Source: Plantibacter sp. VKM Ac-2880
Lineage (GTDB): Bacteria; Actinomycetota; Actinomycetes; Actinomycetales; Microbacteriaceae
Length of the DNA stretch: 64,000 nt
NCBI RefSeq assembly: GCF_015351235.1
Contig: NZ_JADKSJ010000001.1
Span: 1,629,668-1,693,667 of the forward strand
Reading direction: 5' to 3'
Part shown: piece by piece, positions 44,207-51,672 of the stretch
How positions within the stretch are numbered: the stretch's first letter is position 1
Layout of the letters: the number at the start of each line of letters is the position of its first letter
The notes under the pieces: model-generated
What the model was told of the DNA's origin: nothing
What the model saw: the letters and a program-made list of their open reading frames with translations, nothing else
Database searches by the model: none
Translations under genes and position numbers: made by a program

Positions 44207-45345
44207 TCCGTGGCATTCGCGTCCTCGGCGGACGGGTCTTCGTCCTCATCGGTGCCAGCGGTTCCAGGGTCCCGGCCGAGGGCCCGTTCGAGCTCTGAGC
44301 GGTCGTAGGTGTCGGTCTGCATCGCAATACCGGGGGAGGAGGATCCGAGGGGGGTGCGGTCGAGCATGTCCTCGACCTCGTCGACCGCCAGGACGGGGCC
44401 ATTGGTGGTTCCGAGGGGGTCGGTGACGTCGCCGAGCACCCGGTCCACGAGTCCATCGAGCATGGCCACGGCGTCCTCGACGATCGTCTCATCGTGGCTG
44501 TCCCGGCCGTGCAGCAGCCAGCGGGCGATCTCCAATTCCGCGTAGAGGCGTGCACGGAGGGTCACGAACCGGTCCGGGCCACGGGAGCACGAGACCGCGT
44601 ACGTGGACAGGGTCTGTTCACCCGTGGCGCCGAGCGTCGCGATCCAGTGGAGGTCGAGGGCCGGGTCGCCGACCCGGAGGGAGCCCCAGTCGAGGACGCC
44701 GTTGACGAGGCCGTGGCCGTCCTGCTGGATGACGAGGATCCGGTCGGCCGCCAGGGCGCCGTGGATGACCGTCGGCTGGAACTGCCAGAGCGAGTTGTCC
44801 TCCACCGCGGCTTGCCAGCGCTCGCGGACGGCGGTCGGGAGGAGCCGTGTCTCCGCCGCACGGGAGACGATGCGGTGTGCGTCCGCGCGGATGAGTTCCG
44901 TCGACAGCAGCGGCAGGCCGGCCTCCGCCACGAACGAGGTCGGGAGTGAATGGATCGCGGCGATCGCGGCTCCGAGCGAATCGGCGAGGACCTCGTCGCT
45001 GCTGAGTGCCGTCGGGTCGAGGTGGGTGCCGGCGACGAAGTCGAGCACCACGGCGCGGGTGCCGTCCACCGGGAGCTGACCGACGACCGTCGGCGCGTCG
45101 AACGGCAACCTGCTGCGGATCCCTGGCGTGAGGGCGCGGAGGGCGATGAGGTCGGCGGACTGCTCCGTCTCGGCCTGCTGCGAGGTCGGGATGCGCACGA
45201 TCAGCTCGCGCCCGTCGCCCGTCACGAGTCGGGCCGCGTCGTAGTTCCCCTCGCCTCCTGCGGTGTGCGCGCCGGAGCCGCGGACCTGGAGGTCGGCGAC
45301 GGCCGAGGTGGCCAACGCGGCTAGAGTGAGATGGGATCTGGCCAT
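44116..45345 (-). CDS. APH-fold kinase-like protein lacking catalytic Asp
   Basis: A 409-residue protein with the aminoglycoside/macrolide phosphotransferase fold (residues about 15-300). The N-lobe shows YDAARLVTGDGRELIVRIP and the C-lobe VLDWGSLRVGDPALDL (the DWxxxxxGDP metal motif). The Brenner motif, normally HGDLxxxN, reads HGALAADR: the catalytic Asp and the Asn are both replaced. It is followed by an acidic tail (residues about 320-409). It is therefore probably a pseudokinase or has changed function, not a drug-resistance enzyme. It is convergent with adnB and its tail overlaps adnB by 91 bases. ATG 45345 has TACCCT seven bases upstream. Confidence 0.78.
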   Translation of the reverse strand: MARSHLTLAALATSAVADLQVRGSGAHTAGGEGNYDAARLVTGDGRELIVRIPTSQQAETEQSADLIALRALTPGIRSRLPFDAPTVVGQLPVDGTRAVVLDFVAGTHLDPTALSSDEVLADSLGAAIAAIHSLPTSFVAEAGLPLLSTELIRADAHRIVSRAAETRLLPTAVRERWQAAVEDNSLWQFQPTVIHGALAADRILVIQQDGHGLVNGVLDWGSLRVGDPALDLHWIATLGATGEQTLSTYAVSCSRGPDRFVTLRARLYAELEIARWLLHGRDSHDETIVEDAVAMLDGLVDRVLGDVTDPLGTTNGPVLAVDEVEDMLDRTPLGSSSPGIAMQTDTYDRSELERALGRDPGTAGTDEDEDPSAEDANATDQIDTSSFELWDAASTPKDRSHSDRSSSSE

Positions 45346-45352
45346 GACATCC

Positions 45353-45358
45353 AGGGTA
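45353..45358 (-). promoter_or_regulatory. Candidate -10 box for the kinase-like gene, leaderless type
   Basis: On the minus strand TACCCT ends seven bases before the ATG. Confidence 0.45.
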
Positions 45359-45408
45359 CGGGGCCGTCCCGGCGAGCCGCGCTCGCCACGCCCTCAGAGA
45401 GGTTGTCC

Positions 45409-46347
45409 ATGACGATTCAGGTTCGCGCACTCGCCGGCCTCCCGCTCGCGAGAGGCGGACTCGACCGTCACGGTGAGGTCCGATCGCGGCCCGAACTGCT
45501 GGACGAGCTGCGTGCCGATCCGACGGTGCGCGCCGTCGTCCTCAAGGGCCGACGCGCGCTCGTGACCGGCGACACCTTGGACCGCCTGACGCCCTCCGAG
45601 CTGCCGGAGCCGGAACTGCTGGTGTACCTCGGCCGCACGATCGACGAGACTCCCGAGATGCCCGCGGGCACCGGCATCCTCCTGTGGGTGCTCGGCGATG
45701 CGGAGGCCGACACGATCACGGACGACGAGGACCGCTGGTTCGACCTGCGTCGGAGCGGTCACCGACTCTCCGACACGGACGTCGGCATCCTCGCCACCTC
45801 GTTGGCGATCGCAGGCTGGCACCGCGCCGAGCCCTTCTGCGCGCACTGCGGGTCCCCGACGACGGTTCGGAACGCCGGCTGGGCCAGGCACTGCCCGGTC
45901 GACGGCAACGAGTTGTTCCCGCGCATGGACCCGGCGGTCATCGTGGCGGTCGTCGACCCCGCCGGTCGGATCCTGCTCGGATCGAACGCGATGTGGGAGC
46001 ACAACCGGTACTCGCTGCTCGCGGGGTACGTCGACGCCGGAGAGTCGCTTGAACAGGCCGTCTCCCGCGAGATCTTCGAGGAGTCGGGCATGCGCCTCGG
46101 GACGCCCGTCTACCTCGGGTCGCAGCCGTGGCCGTTCCCGCGTTCGCTCATGCTCGGGTTCGTCGCGCCGCTCGCGGAGGATCAGGATCCCGAGGCGCTC
46201 GTCCCGGACGGGCAGGAGATCCTCGACCTCCGCTGGTTCACGCGGGAGGAACTCGAGGACCCGTCGACGGACGTGATCCTGCCCGGTCCGTCGTCGATCG
46301 CCCGGGCCGTCATCGACGACTGGCTGAGCGGATCTTGGACCCGATGA
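45409..46347 (+). CDS. nudC: NAD+ diphosphatase NudC
   Basis: A 312-residue Nudix hydrolase that cleaves NAD(H) and can remove NAD caps from RNA. The Nudix box GYVDAGESLEQAVSREI with FEESG, the SQPWPFPRS motif typical of NADH diphosphatases and a zinc-ribbon-like segment (FCAHCG) are present; the second half of the ribbon has only one Cys (RHCPVDGN), as I recall also for mycobacterial NudC. The ATG at 45409 follows GAGAGG by six bases; the frame is open 26 codons upstream without similarity. uvrD2 follows after 25 bases. Confidence 0.93.
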   Translation: MTIQVRALAGLPLARGGLDRHGEVRSRPELLDELRADPTVRAVVLKGRRALVTGDTLDRLTPSELPEPELLVYLGRTIDETPEMPAGTGILLWVLGDAEADTITDDEDRWFDLRRSGHRLSDTDVGILATSLAIAGWHRAEPFCAHCGSPTTVRNAGWARHCPVDGNELFPRMDPAVIVAVVDPAGRILLGSNAMWEHNRYSLLAGYVDAGESLEQAVSREIFEESGMRLGTPVYLGSQPWPFPRSLMLGFVAPLAEDQDPEALVPDGQEILDLRWFTREELEDPSTDVILPGPSSIARAVIDDWLSGSWTR

Positions 46348-46372
46348 GGGGCGCCGCATTCGTGGGTCGACG

Positions 46373-48103
46373 ATGAGCAGCCCGGCCGAACTGCTCGCAG
46401 GACTCGACCCTGATCAGGCGGTCGCGGCGGAGGCGCTTCGCGGACCCGTGTGCATGCTCGCCGGTGCCGGCACCGGCAAGACCCGGGCGATCACGCACCG
46501 CATCGCGTACGGCGTCGCCACCGGGACGTACACCGCCTCCAGGGTGATGGCCCTCACCTTCACGAGCCGTGCCGCCGCGGAACTGCGCGGCCGGTTGCGG
46601 GCGCTCGGTGCCGAGGGGGTCTCGGCGAGGACGTTCCACGCGTCGGCGCTGTCGCAGCTGAACTTCTTCTGGCCGCAGGTCGTCGGCGGGCAGGTGCCGG
46701 CGCTCGTCGAGAGCAAAGGGCGGGTCCTCGGCCACGCCGCGGAACGACTCCGCCTCAGGGTCGACACGGCGACGCTGCGGGACGTCGCCGGCGAGATCGA
46801 GTGGCGGAAGGTGTCGGGCCTGACGCTGGAACAGTACGCGGCGGCGAACCGCCCGCTGCCGGCGAAGCTCTCCCTCGAGCAGGTGGTGGCCCTCCAGGAG
46901 AGCTACGAGCAGCTCAAGGACGAGCGCAAGCGGATCGACTTCGAGGACGTCCTGCTCGCGTGCGCCGGCATGATCGAGACCGAACCGTCGGTCGCGATGC
47001 AGGTCCATGAGCAGTACCGGTTCTTCGTCGTCGACGAGTACCAGGACGTGTCGCCGCTGCAGCACCGCCTGCTCGAACTCTGGCTGGGCGGCCGCCGAGA
47101 CGTGTGTGTCGTCGGTGACGCGAGCCAGACCATCTACTCGTTCGCTGGCGCTCGAGCCGACTACCTCCTGGACTTCCCGACCCGGTACCACGACGCGACC
47201 GTGGTGCGCCTCGAACGCAACTACCGCTCGGCCCCACCCGTCGTCGCTGCTGCGAACACGCTCATGCGCGGGCGTCCGGGTGCGCTGCAGCTCTCCGCGG
47301 TGCGAGCGGAGGACGATTCGGCACCGTCAGTGCGCCCCGAGACCCCTGCAGTCGGGGTTCGCCAGTATCCCAACGAGCTGTCCGAGGCGAGAGGGGTCGC
47401 GTCGGAGATCCTCGACCAGCTGCAGTCCGGCGTCCCCGCGTCGGAGATCGCCGTCCTGTACCGCATCAACGTGCAGGCCGCTGCACTCGAGACGGCGCTG
47501 GGCGAAGCCGGCATCCCGTATGTCATGCACGGATCGAAGCGCTTCTTCGAACTCCCCGAGGTGCGCCAGGCGCTGCTACAACTCCGGGCGGCCTCCGTCT
47601 CCATCAGCGGTGAACCGCTGTTCAAGTCCGTCAGCGACGTGCTCCGGTCCCTCGGATGGAGCCAGGATCCGCCGGACGGCGGCGGCGCCGTGCGTGACCG
47701 CTGGGAGTCGCTCAACGCGATCATGGGGCTCGTCGACCAGGCGCCGGAGGGCACGACGTTCCGCGCCTTCACCGACGAACTGCAGACCCGTCAGGCGGCG
47801 CAGCACGAGCCGACGGTCGAGGCCGTCACCCTCGCGACCCTGCACTCCGCCAAGGGGCTCGAGTGGGAGGCCGTCCACCTCATCGGCCTGTCGGAAGGGT
47901 ATCTGCCGATCTCCTACGCGAAGCACTTCGAGCAGGCGGACGAGGAGCGTCGGCTCCTCTACGTCGGGATCACCCGGGCCAAGCGCCTCCTGCACCTGTC
48001 GTGGTCGGAGACACAGCAGCGCGGGGGGAGACGGGAGCCGTCCCGCTTCCTGGCAGAGCTCGGCATGCGCACCTCGAGTGCTCCCGGACGACGCGGCGCT
48101 TGA
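46373..48103 (+). CDS. uvrD2: UvrD-like DNA helicase UvrD2 (short form)
   Basis: A 576-residue superfamily 1A DNA helicase. Walker A GAGTGKTRA (residues 31-39), LTFTSRAAAEL, FFVVDEYQDVSP, QTIYSFAGA, the GLEWEAVHLIGL region and LLYVGITRAKRLL are all present. The usual mycobacterial UvrD2 has about 700 residues with a tetracysteine/HRDC end; this copy stops soon after SRFLAELG, so the HRDC domain is missing. It lies 25 bases after nudC and its last 134 bases overlap the convergent ThiF-like gene. Role: DNA repair and recombination, by family. Confidence 0.92.
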   Translation: MSSPAELLAGLDPDQAVAAEALRGPVCMLAGAGTGKTRAITHRIAYGVATGTYTASRVMALTFTSRAAAELRGRLRALGAEGVSARTFHASALSQLNFFWPQVVGGQVPALVESKGRVLGHAAERLRLRVDTATLRDVAGEIEWRKVSGLTLEQYAAANRPLPAKLSLEQVVALQESYEQLKDERKRIDFEDVLLACAGMIETEPSVAMQVHEQYRFFVVDEYQDVSPLQHRLLELWLGGRRDVCVVGDASQTIYSFAGARADYLLDFPTRYHDATVVRLERNYRSAPPVVAAANTLMRGRPGALQLSAVRAEDDSAPSVRPETPAVGVRQYPNELSEARGVASEILDQLQSGVPASEIAVLYRINVQAAALETALGEAGIPYVMHGSKRFFELPEVRQALLQLRAASVSISGEPLFKSVSDVLRSLGWSQDPPDGGGAVRDRWESLNAIMGLVDQAPEGTTFRAFTDELQTRQAAQHEPTVEAVTLATLHSAKGLEWEAVHLIGLSEGYLPISYAKHFEQADEERRLLYVGITRAKRLLHLSWSETQQRGGRREPSRFLAELGMRTSSAPGRRGA

Positions 48104-48860
48104 CCCCTCCCGAGGCGGCGTCGATCACCAACTGGGTGTTCGCGAGGGTGGGCTGCGCCGCGTCGATCCGTCTGAGGACGACGCGCGCGACCCGGGCCGC
48201 GACCTCCGATCGGACCAGCGGGGTGTCGAGTGGGGAACGGTGCTCGAGGAGTTGGGACGCGACCGCCGGCCAGGCCGGATCGTCGTCGGCGCGGTGCAAC
48301 TCGAGGCAGTGCAGGCAGGGCCCGGCGCCCGGCGTCACGAAGGGGCCGAGACGGACGAAGCGGTCCCCGAAGACGATCGGCAGATGCGGGACGTCGTCCC
48401 GGAGCCACCGGGCGTACCGGCTCGGAGGCAGGACGAAGTCGCCGAACAGGATCGCGATGTCGACCGGATCGGCTGCTGCCCCCGGCGGTTCCTCGACGGG
48501 CCCCGCCGCGACGAGCTCGATCGTCGACTGGTCCGTGAGCAGCCGGCGGAGCTGGTCGGCGGACGGGGTCGAACCGTCCACCACGACGCGATGCCGACGT
48601 GGGGGAGTGCCTGGCCCCGTGCCGTGCTCGATCACCGGCTCGAGCGCCGTGAGGACGCGCTCGACCTCAGCCTCCGGGACGCCGAACGCGCCGGACAGTC
48701 GACGTCCGACCGACACCGGGAACCCGGCACGCAGGGCGGAGACGACCTGCTCGGTGTCGGTCATGACGCTGTCCAGGACGACGGCGTCGTCGACCCCGAT
48801 CTGCAGACTGTGGGGCGTTCGCCAGAGGAGAGGTCTGCGGGGATCGAGGCGGGTCGTCAT
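47970..48860 (-). CDS. ThiF-like protein of the cyclodehydratase-docking type
   Basis: A 296-residue protein with the ThiF/E1-like core seen in actinobacterial 'TOMM precursor leader peptide-binding' proteins. Recognisable parts are GTGPGTPPRRHRVVVDG, CLHCLELHRADDDPAW (a CxxC) and, near the end, HSRCACRAL (a CxC), together a possible four-Cys zinc site. No ATP-binding GxGxxG is visible, so adenylation is doubtful. The final 25-30 residues are read in antisense to the conserved end of uvrD2 and are probably unstructured. No YcaO gene is nearby. ATG 48860. Function unknown; an equivalent position is held by Rv3196. Confidence 0.75.
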   Translation of the reverse strand: MTTRLDPRRPLLWRTPHSLQIGVDDAVVLDSVMTDTEQVVSALRAGFPVSVGRRLSGAFGVPEAEVERVLTALEPVIEHGTGPGTPPRRHRVVVDGSTPSADQLRRLLTDQSTIELVAAGPVEEPPGAAADPVDIAILFGDFVLPPSRYARWLRDDVPHLPIVFGDRFVRLGPFVTPGAGPCLHCLELHRADDDPAWPAVASQLLEHRSPLDTPLVRSEVAARVARVVLRRIDAAQPTLANTQLVIDAASGGVKRRVVREHSRCACRALPGSGTAPVSPRAAVSPTTTGAGGAWPG

Positions 48861-48935
48861 CCATCGATGATGACGGTTCCGCGAGCGGGTCCGTCGTGGC
48901 TCTCCACAGGCCCGCTCGCTCTCGAGAGCGGCGGA

Positions 48936-50351
48936 TCAGACCGGGGGACCGCCGATGCCGTCCGGGTCGGAGGGGTCCGATCCCGGATCGTCGGTGCGAG
49001 CCTGCTCGTCGCGCGCGGCGTCGCCTCGTTCCTCGTCGCGGAGCAGGTCCTCGAGTGCGAGGTCCATCTCGTCCTGTTCCGGGCGCTCCCCGCGGGCTTC
49101 GGCCTCGAGACGCGCCACGAGGGCGTCCGGTGCGTCGATGTCGGCCGCGGTGGGGACGAGGTCCGGGTGCGACCAGAGGGCGTCCCGCTGCGCCGTACCG
49201 ACCGCGTCGGTGACCTGCTGCCACATCACCGCCGCCTCGCGGAGGCGTCGGGGGCGGAGCTCGAGTCCGACGAGCGCTCCGAGTGCCTGCTCGGCCGGCC
49301 CGCCAGCGGCGCGTCGGCGTCGGACGGTCTCGGCGATGGCCGCCGATCGCGGCAGACGGACGGTCGCCGCAGCGGTGACGACGTCCACCCAGCCTTCGAT
49401 GAGCGCCAGGGTGGTCTCGAGGCGGGCGAGACTCGCCTCCTGCGACTCGGTCCGGGCGGGGATGAGGGCCCCGCTCGTCATCGCCTCGCGGAGCTCCTCG
49501 GGGTTGGACGGATCGAAGCTCTCGGCGAGCTCCTCGAGGCGTTCCGTGTCGATCCGGATGCCGCGTGCGAAGTCCGTGATCGAGGAGATGAGGTGCAGGC
49601 GGAGCCACCGTGCGTGGCGGAAGAGTCGCGCGTGGGCCAGTTCGCGGACGGCGAGGTAGATCTGGACCTGGTCCGCCGGGATGTCGAGACCTTCGCCGAA
49701 GTCGGCGACGTTCTGGGGGACGAGTGCCGCCTCGTTGTCGTCGAGCAGCGGGATGCCGATGTCCCCGCCGGAGACGACCTCTTTGGAGAGCTGACCGACC
49801 ACCTGGCCGAGCTGCATCGCGAAGAGGGTGCCGCCGATGCCGCGGACGAGTTGTCCGGCGTTCGCGATCATGCCGGAGAGCTCCTCCGGAGCCCGTTCGG
49901 TGAGGACGCCGGTGAGGGCGTTCGCGATGTTGGTCGCCACCGGTTCCGCGAGCTGGGTCCAGAACGGCATCGTCTTCGTCGCCCAACGGGTCCTCGTGTA
50001 GAGGGCGGGCTCGCTGGAGAGCTCGGCGACATCAGTGACGTCGGCCAGCCACAGGGAAGCGATGTGGAACGCCTGCTCGTACTCGACGCGCTGCTCGGGC
50101 GTCGTGTCGCGCGCACCGTCGCCGGCGATCGTCTTCGCCTGCTGCAGCGAGGTGTCCCAGTTGATGCCGTCGCTGTTCGAGCGCAGGGCGCCCTGCAGCT
50201 GTGACATGAGCGCGGCGAGACTGGCCGGATCGCTCGGCAGGCCGGCGGCGCCGGCGAGTTGACTCGGATCGAACGAGCCGTTGCCGGAGAGCAGCTCGCG
50301 GAGCATGTCGCGGAACTCGTCCTCCGGACTCTTGTCGGAATCCTCTGGCAC
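48936..50351 (-). CDS. DUF2342 zinc-dependent metalloprotease-like protein
   Basis: A 471-residue protein of the actinobacterial DUF2342/zincin family (Rv3195-like). The segment AVRELAHARLFRHARWLR (around residues 235-252) contains a modified HExxH-type motif with only ELAH, so catalysis is uncertain; the rest (QLAEPVATNIANALTG, FAMQLGQVVGQLSKEV) is family-typical. The C-terminus is acidic and low in complexity. GTG 50351 has GAGGCGG upstream. It lies opposite to the PDZ-Lon gene with about 120 bases between them. Confidence 0.83.
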   Translation of the reverse strand: MPEDSDKSPEDEFRDMLRELLSGNGSFDPSQLAGAAGLPSDPASLAALMSQLQGALRSNSDGINWDTSLQQAKTIAGDGARDTTPEQRVEYEQAFHIASLWLADVTDVAELSSEPALYTRTRWATKTMPFWTQLAEPVATNIANALTGVLTERAPEELSGMIANAGQLVRGIGGTLFAMQLGQVVGQLSKEVVSGGDIGIPLLDDNEAALVPQNVADFGEGLDIPADQVQIYLAVRELAHARLFRHARWLRLHLISSITDFARGIRIDTERLEELAESFDPSNPEELREAMTSGALIPARTESQEASLARLETTLALIEGWVDVVTAAATVRLPRSAAIAETVRRRRAAGGPAEQALGALVGLELRPRRLREAAVMWQQVTDAVGTAQRDALWSHPDLVPTAADIDAPDALVARLEAEARGERPEQDEMDLALEDLLRDEERGDAARDEQARTDDPGSDPSDPDGIGGPPV

Positions 50352-50471
50352 GTCAGCCGCCTCTCAGATTGCTCGGTGCTGGGCCTTCTACGCTAGTCGC
50401 ACCTCGCTGAAGAATCGCCGGGGTATGGTTGGTCGGGTTTCCGCCCACCGCGAACAGTCCGGAAGGCTTGC

Positions 50472-51602
50472 ATGTCGCTCTTCGCCGATGAGGCTCCCAC
50501 CGCTTCGGCGCCGACCGGCCATGGCCGGAACCGCCGTGCGCGCTTCGGATGGATCGTCCTCGTCCTCTCATTGGTGCTCCTCGGCGTCCTCTCCGCGGTG
50601 CCCGCTCCGTACGTGATCGAACAGCCGGGACCGGTCTTCAACGTGCTCGGCACGACCGAGGGCGAGGACAAGGACGTCCCACTCATCGAGGTCCACGACA
50701 CGAAGACCTACGACACCGGTGGCACCCTCGACATGCTCACGGTGCAGCTCGTCGGCAACCCGCAGCGGAGCCCCGGTTGGCTCGACATCGTCTCAGCCTG
50801 GTTCGATCCGAGCCGGGCGGTGGTCCCGATGGACCTTTACTTCCCGCCGGGCGTCACGACGGAGCAGCGCGACGAGCAGAACGCGACGCTGATGGTCGAC
50901 TCCCAGCAGGACTCCGTCGCCGCTGCGTTGCGTGAGCTCGGCTACGAGGTGCCCGAGCACGTCGTCGTCGCGCAGATCGCCGAGGGGGCACCGGCGCAGG
51001 GCGTGTTGCGACTCGACGACGAGATCGTCGCCGTCGACGGCGCACCGGTGACGGGGCTCGACAGCCTGCGCGGCGCCATCGCCGAGAACGGGACGGAGAC
51101 CCCCGTCACCCTCGACATCGTGCGTGGGGGCTCCCCGGCCACGGTGCAGATCACGCCCACGACGGCGACCGCGAGCGATGGGACGACCTCGACGGTGATC
51201 GGCATCGGCACGAAGGTCACCTACGATCTGCCGGTCGACATCACCATCCAGCTCGACAACGTCGGCGGGCCGAGCGCCGGCATGATGTTCGCCCTGGGGA
51301 TGATCGACCTGCTCACGCCGGGCGAGCTCAACGGCGGGAAGGACGTCGCCGGAACCGGCACGATCGACGCCGACGGCAACGTCGGAGCCATCGGCGGCAT
51401 CCGCCAGAAGCTCTTCGGCGCCAAGGACGCCGGGGCCGAGTGGTTCCTCGCACCGGAGAGCAACTGCGACGAGGTCTCCGGCCACATCCCGGACGGTCTG
51501 CAGGTCTTCGCCGTCAAGACGCTCGACGATTCGCTCGCGGCGCTCAAGGTCATCGCCGACGGCGGCGACACCAGTGCCCTCCCGACCTGCCCCGCGGGTT
51601 GA
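50472..51602 (+). CDS. PDZ-Lon membrane protease
   Basis: A 376-residue protein (Rv3194c-like) with one N-terminal transmembrane segment (residues about 26-46), a PDZ domain (about 145-225, with GVLRLDDEIVAVDGAPV) and a C-terminal Lon-type protease domain carrying the Ser-Lys dyad: GGPSAGMMFALG (Ser) and GGIRQKLFGAKDAG (Lys). It is probably an extracytoplasmic protease of unknown target. GGAAGG five bases before ATG 50472 supports this start. It precedes the UPF0182 gene by 70 bases. Confidence 0.93.
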   Translation: MSLFADEAPTASAPTGHGRNRRARFGWIVLVLSLVLLGVLSAVPAPYVIEQPGPVFNVLGTTEGEDKDVPLIEVHDTKTYDTGGTLDMLTVQLVGNPQRSPGWLDIVSAWFDPSRAVVPMDLYFPPGVTTEQRDEQNATLMVDSQQDSVAAALRELGYEVPEHVVVAQIAEGAPAQGVLRLDDEIVAVDGAPVTGLDSLRGAIAENGTETPVTLDIVRGGSPATVQITPTTATASDGTTSTVIGIGTKVTYDLPVDITIQLDNVGGPSAGMMFALGMIDLLTPGELNGGKDVAGTGTIDADGNVGAIGGIRQKLFGAKDAGAEWFLAPESNCDEVSGHIPDGLQVFAVKTLDDSLAALKVIADGGDTSALPTCPAG

Positions 51603-51672
51603 CCTCTAGGGCGCTCTCTCAGGCCCGCCGCTTTAGGATGGTCACGACGACCCCTATCTGAAGAGGCCATAC

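Noticed and set aside
44116-45345. Macrolide/aminoglycoside resistance kinase
   Set aside because: The catalytic Asp and metal-binding Asn of the Brenner motif are replaced and the gene lies in conserved backbone DNA.
46373-48103. Frameshift as the cause of the short UvrD2 end
   Set aside because: No HRDC-like sequence appears in any frame just after the stop, and a family-typical gene occupies that DNA on the other strand.
47970-48860. A thiazole/oxazole peptide (TOMM) cluster around the ThiF-like protein
   Set aside because: No YcaO, FMN dehydrogenase, precursor peptide or exporter is found nearby; flanking genes are conserved housekeeping genes.
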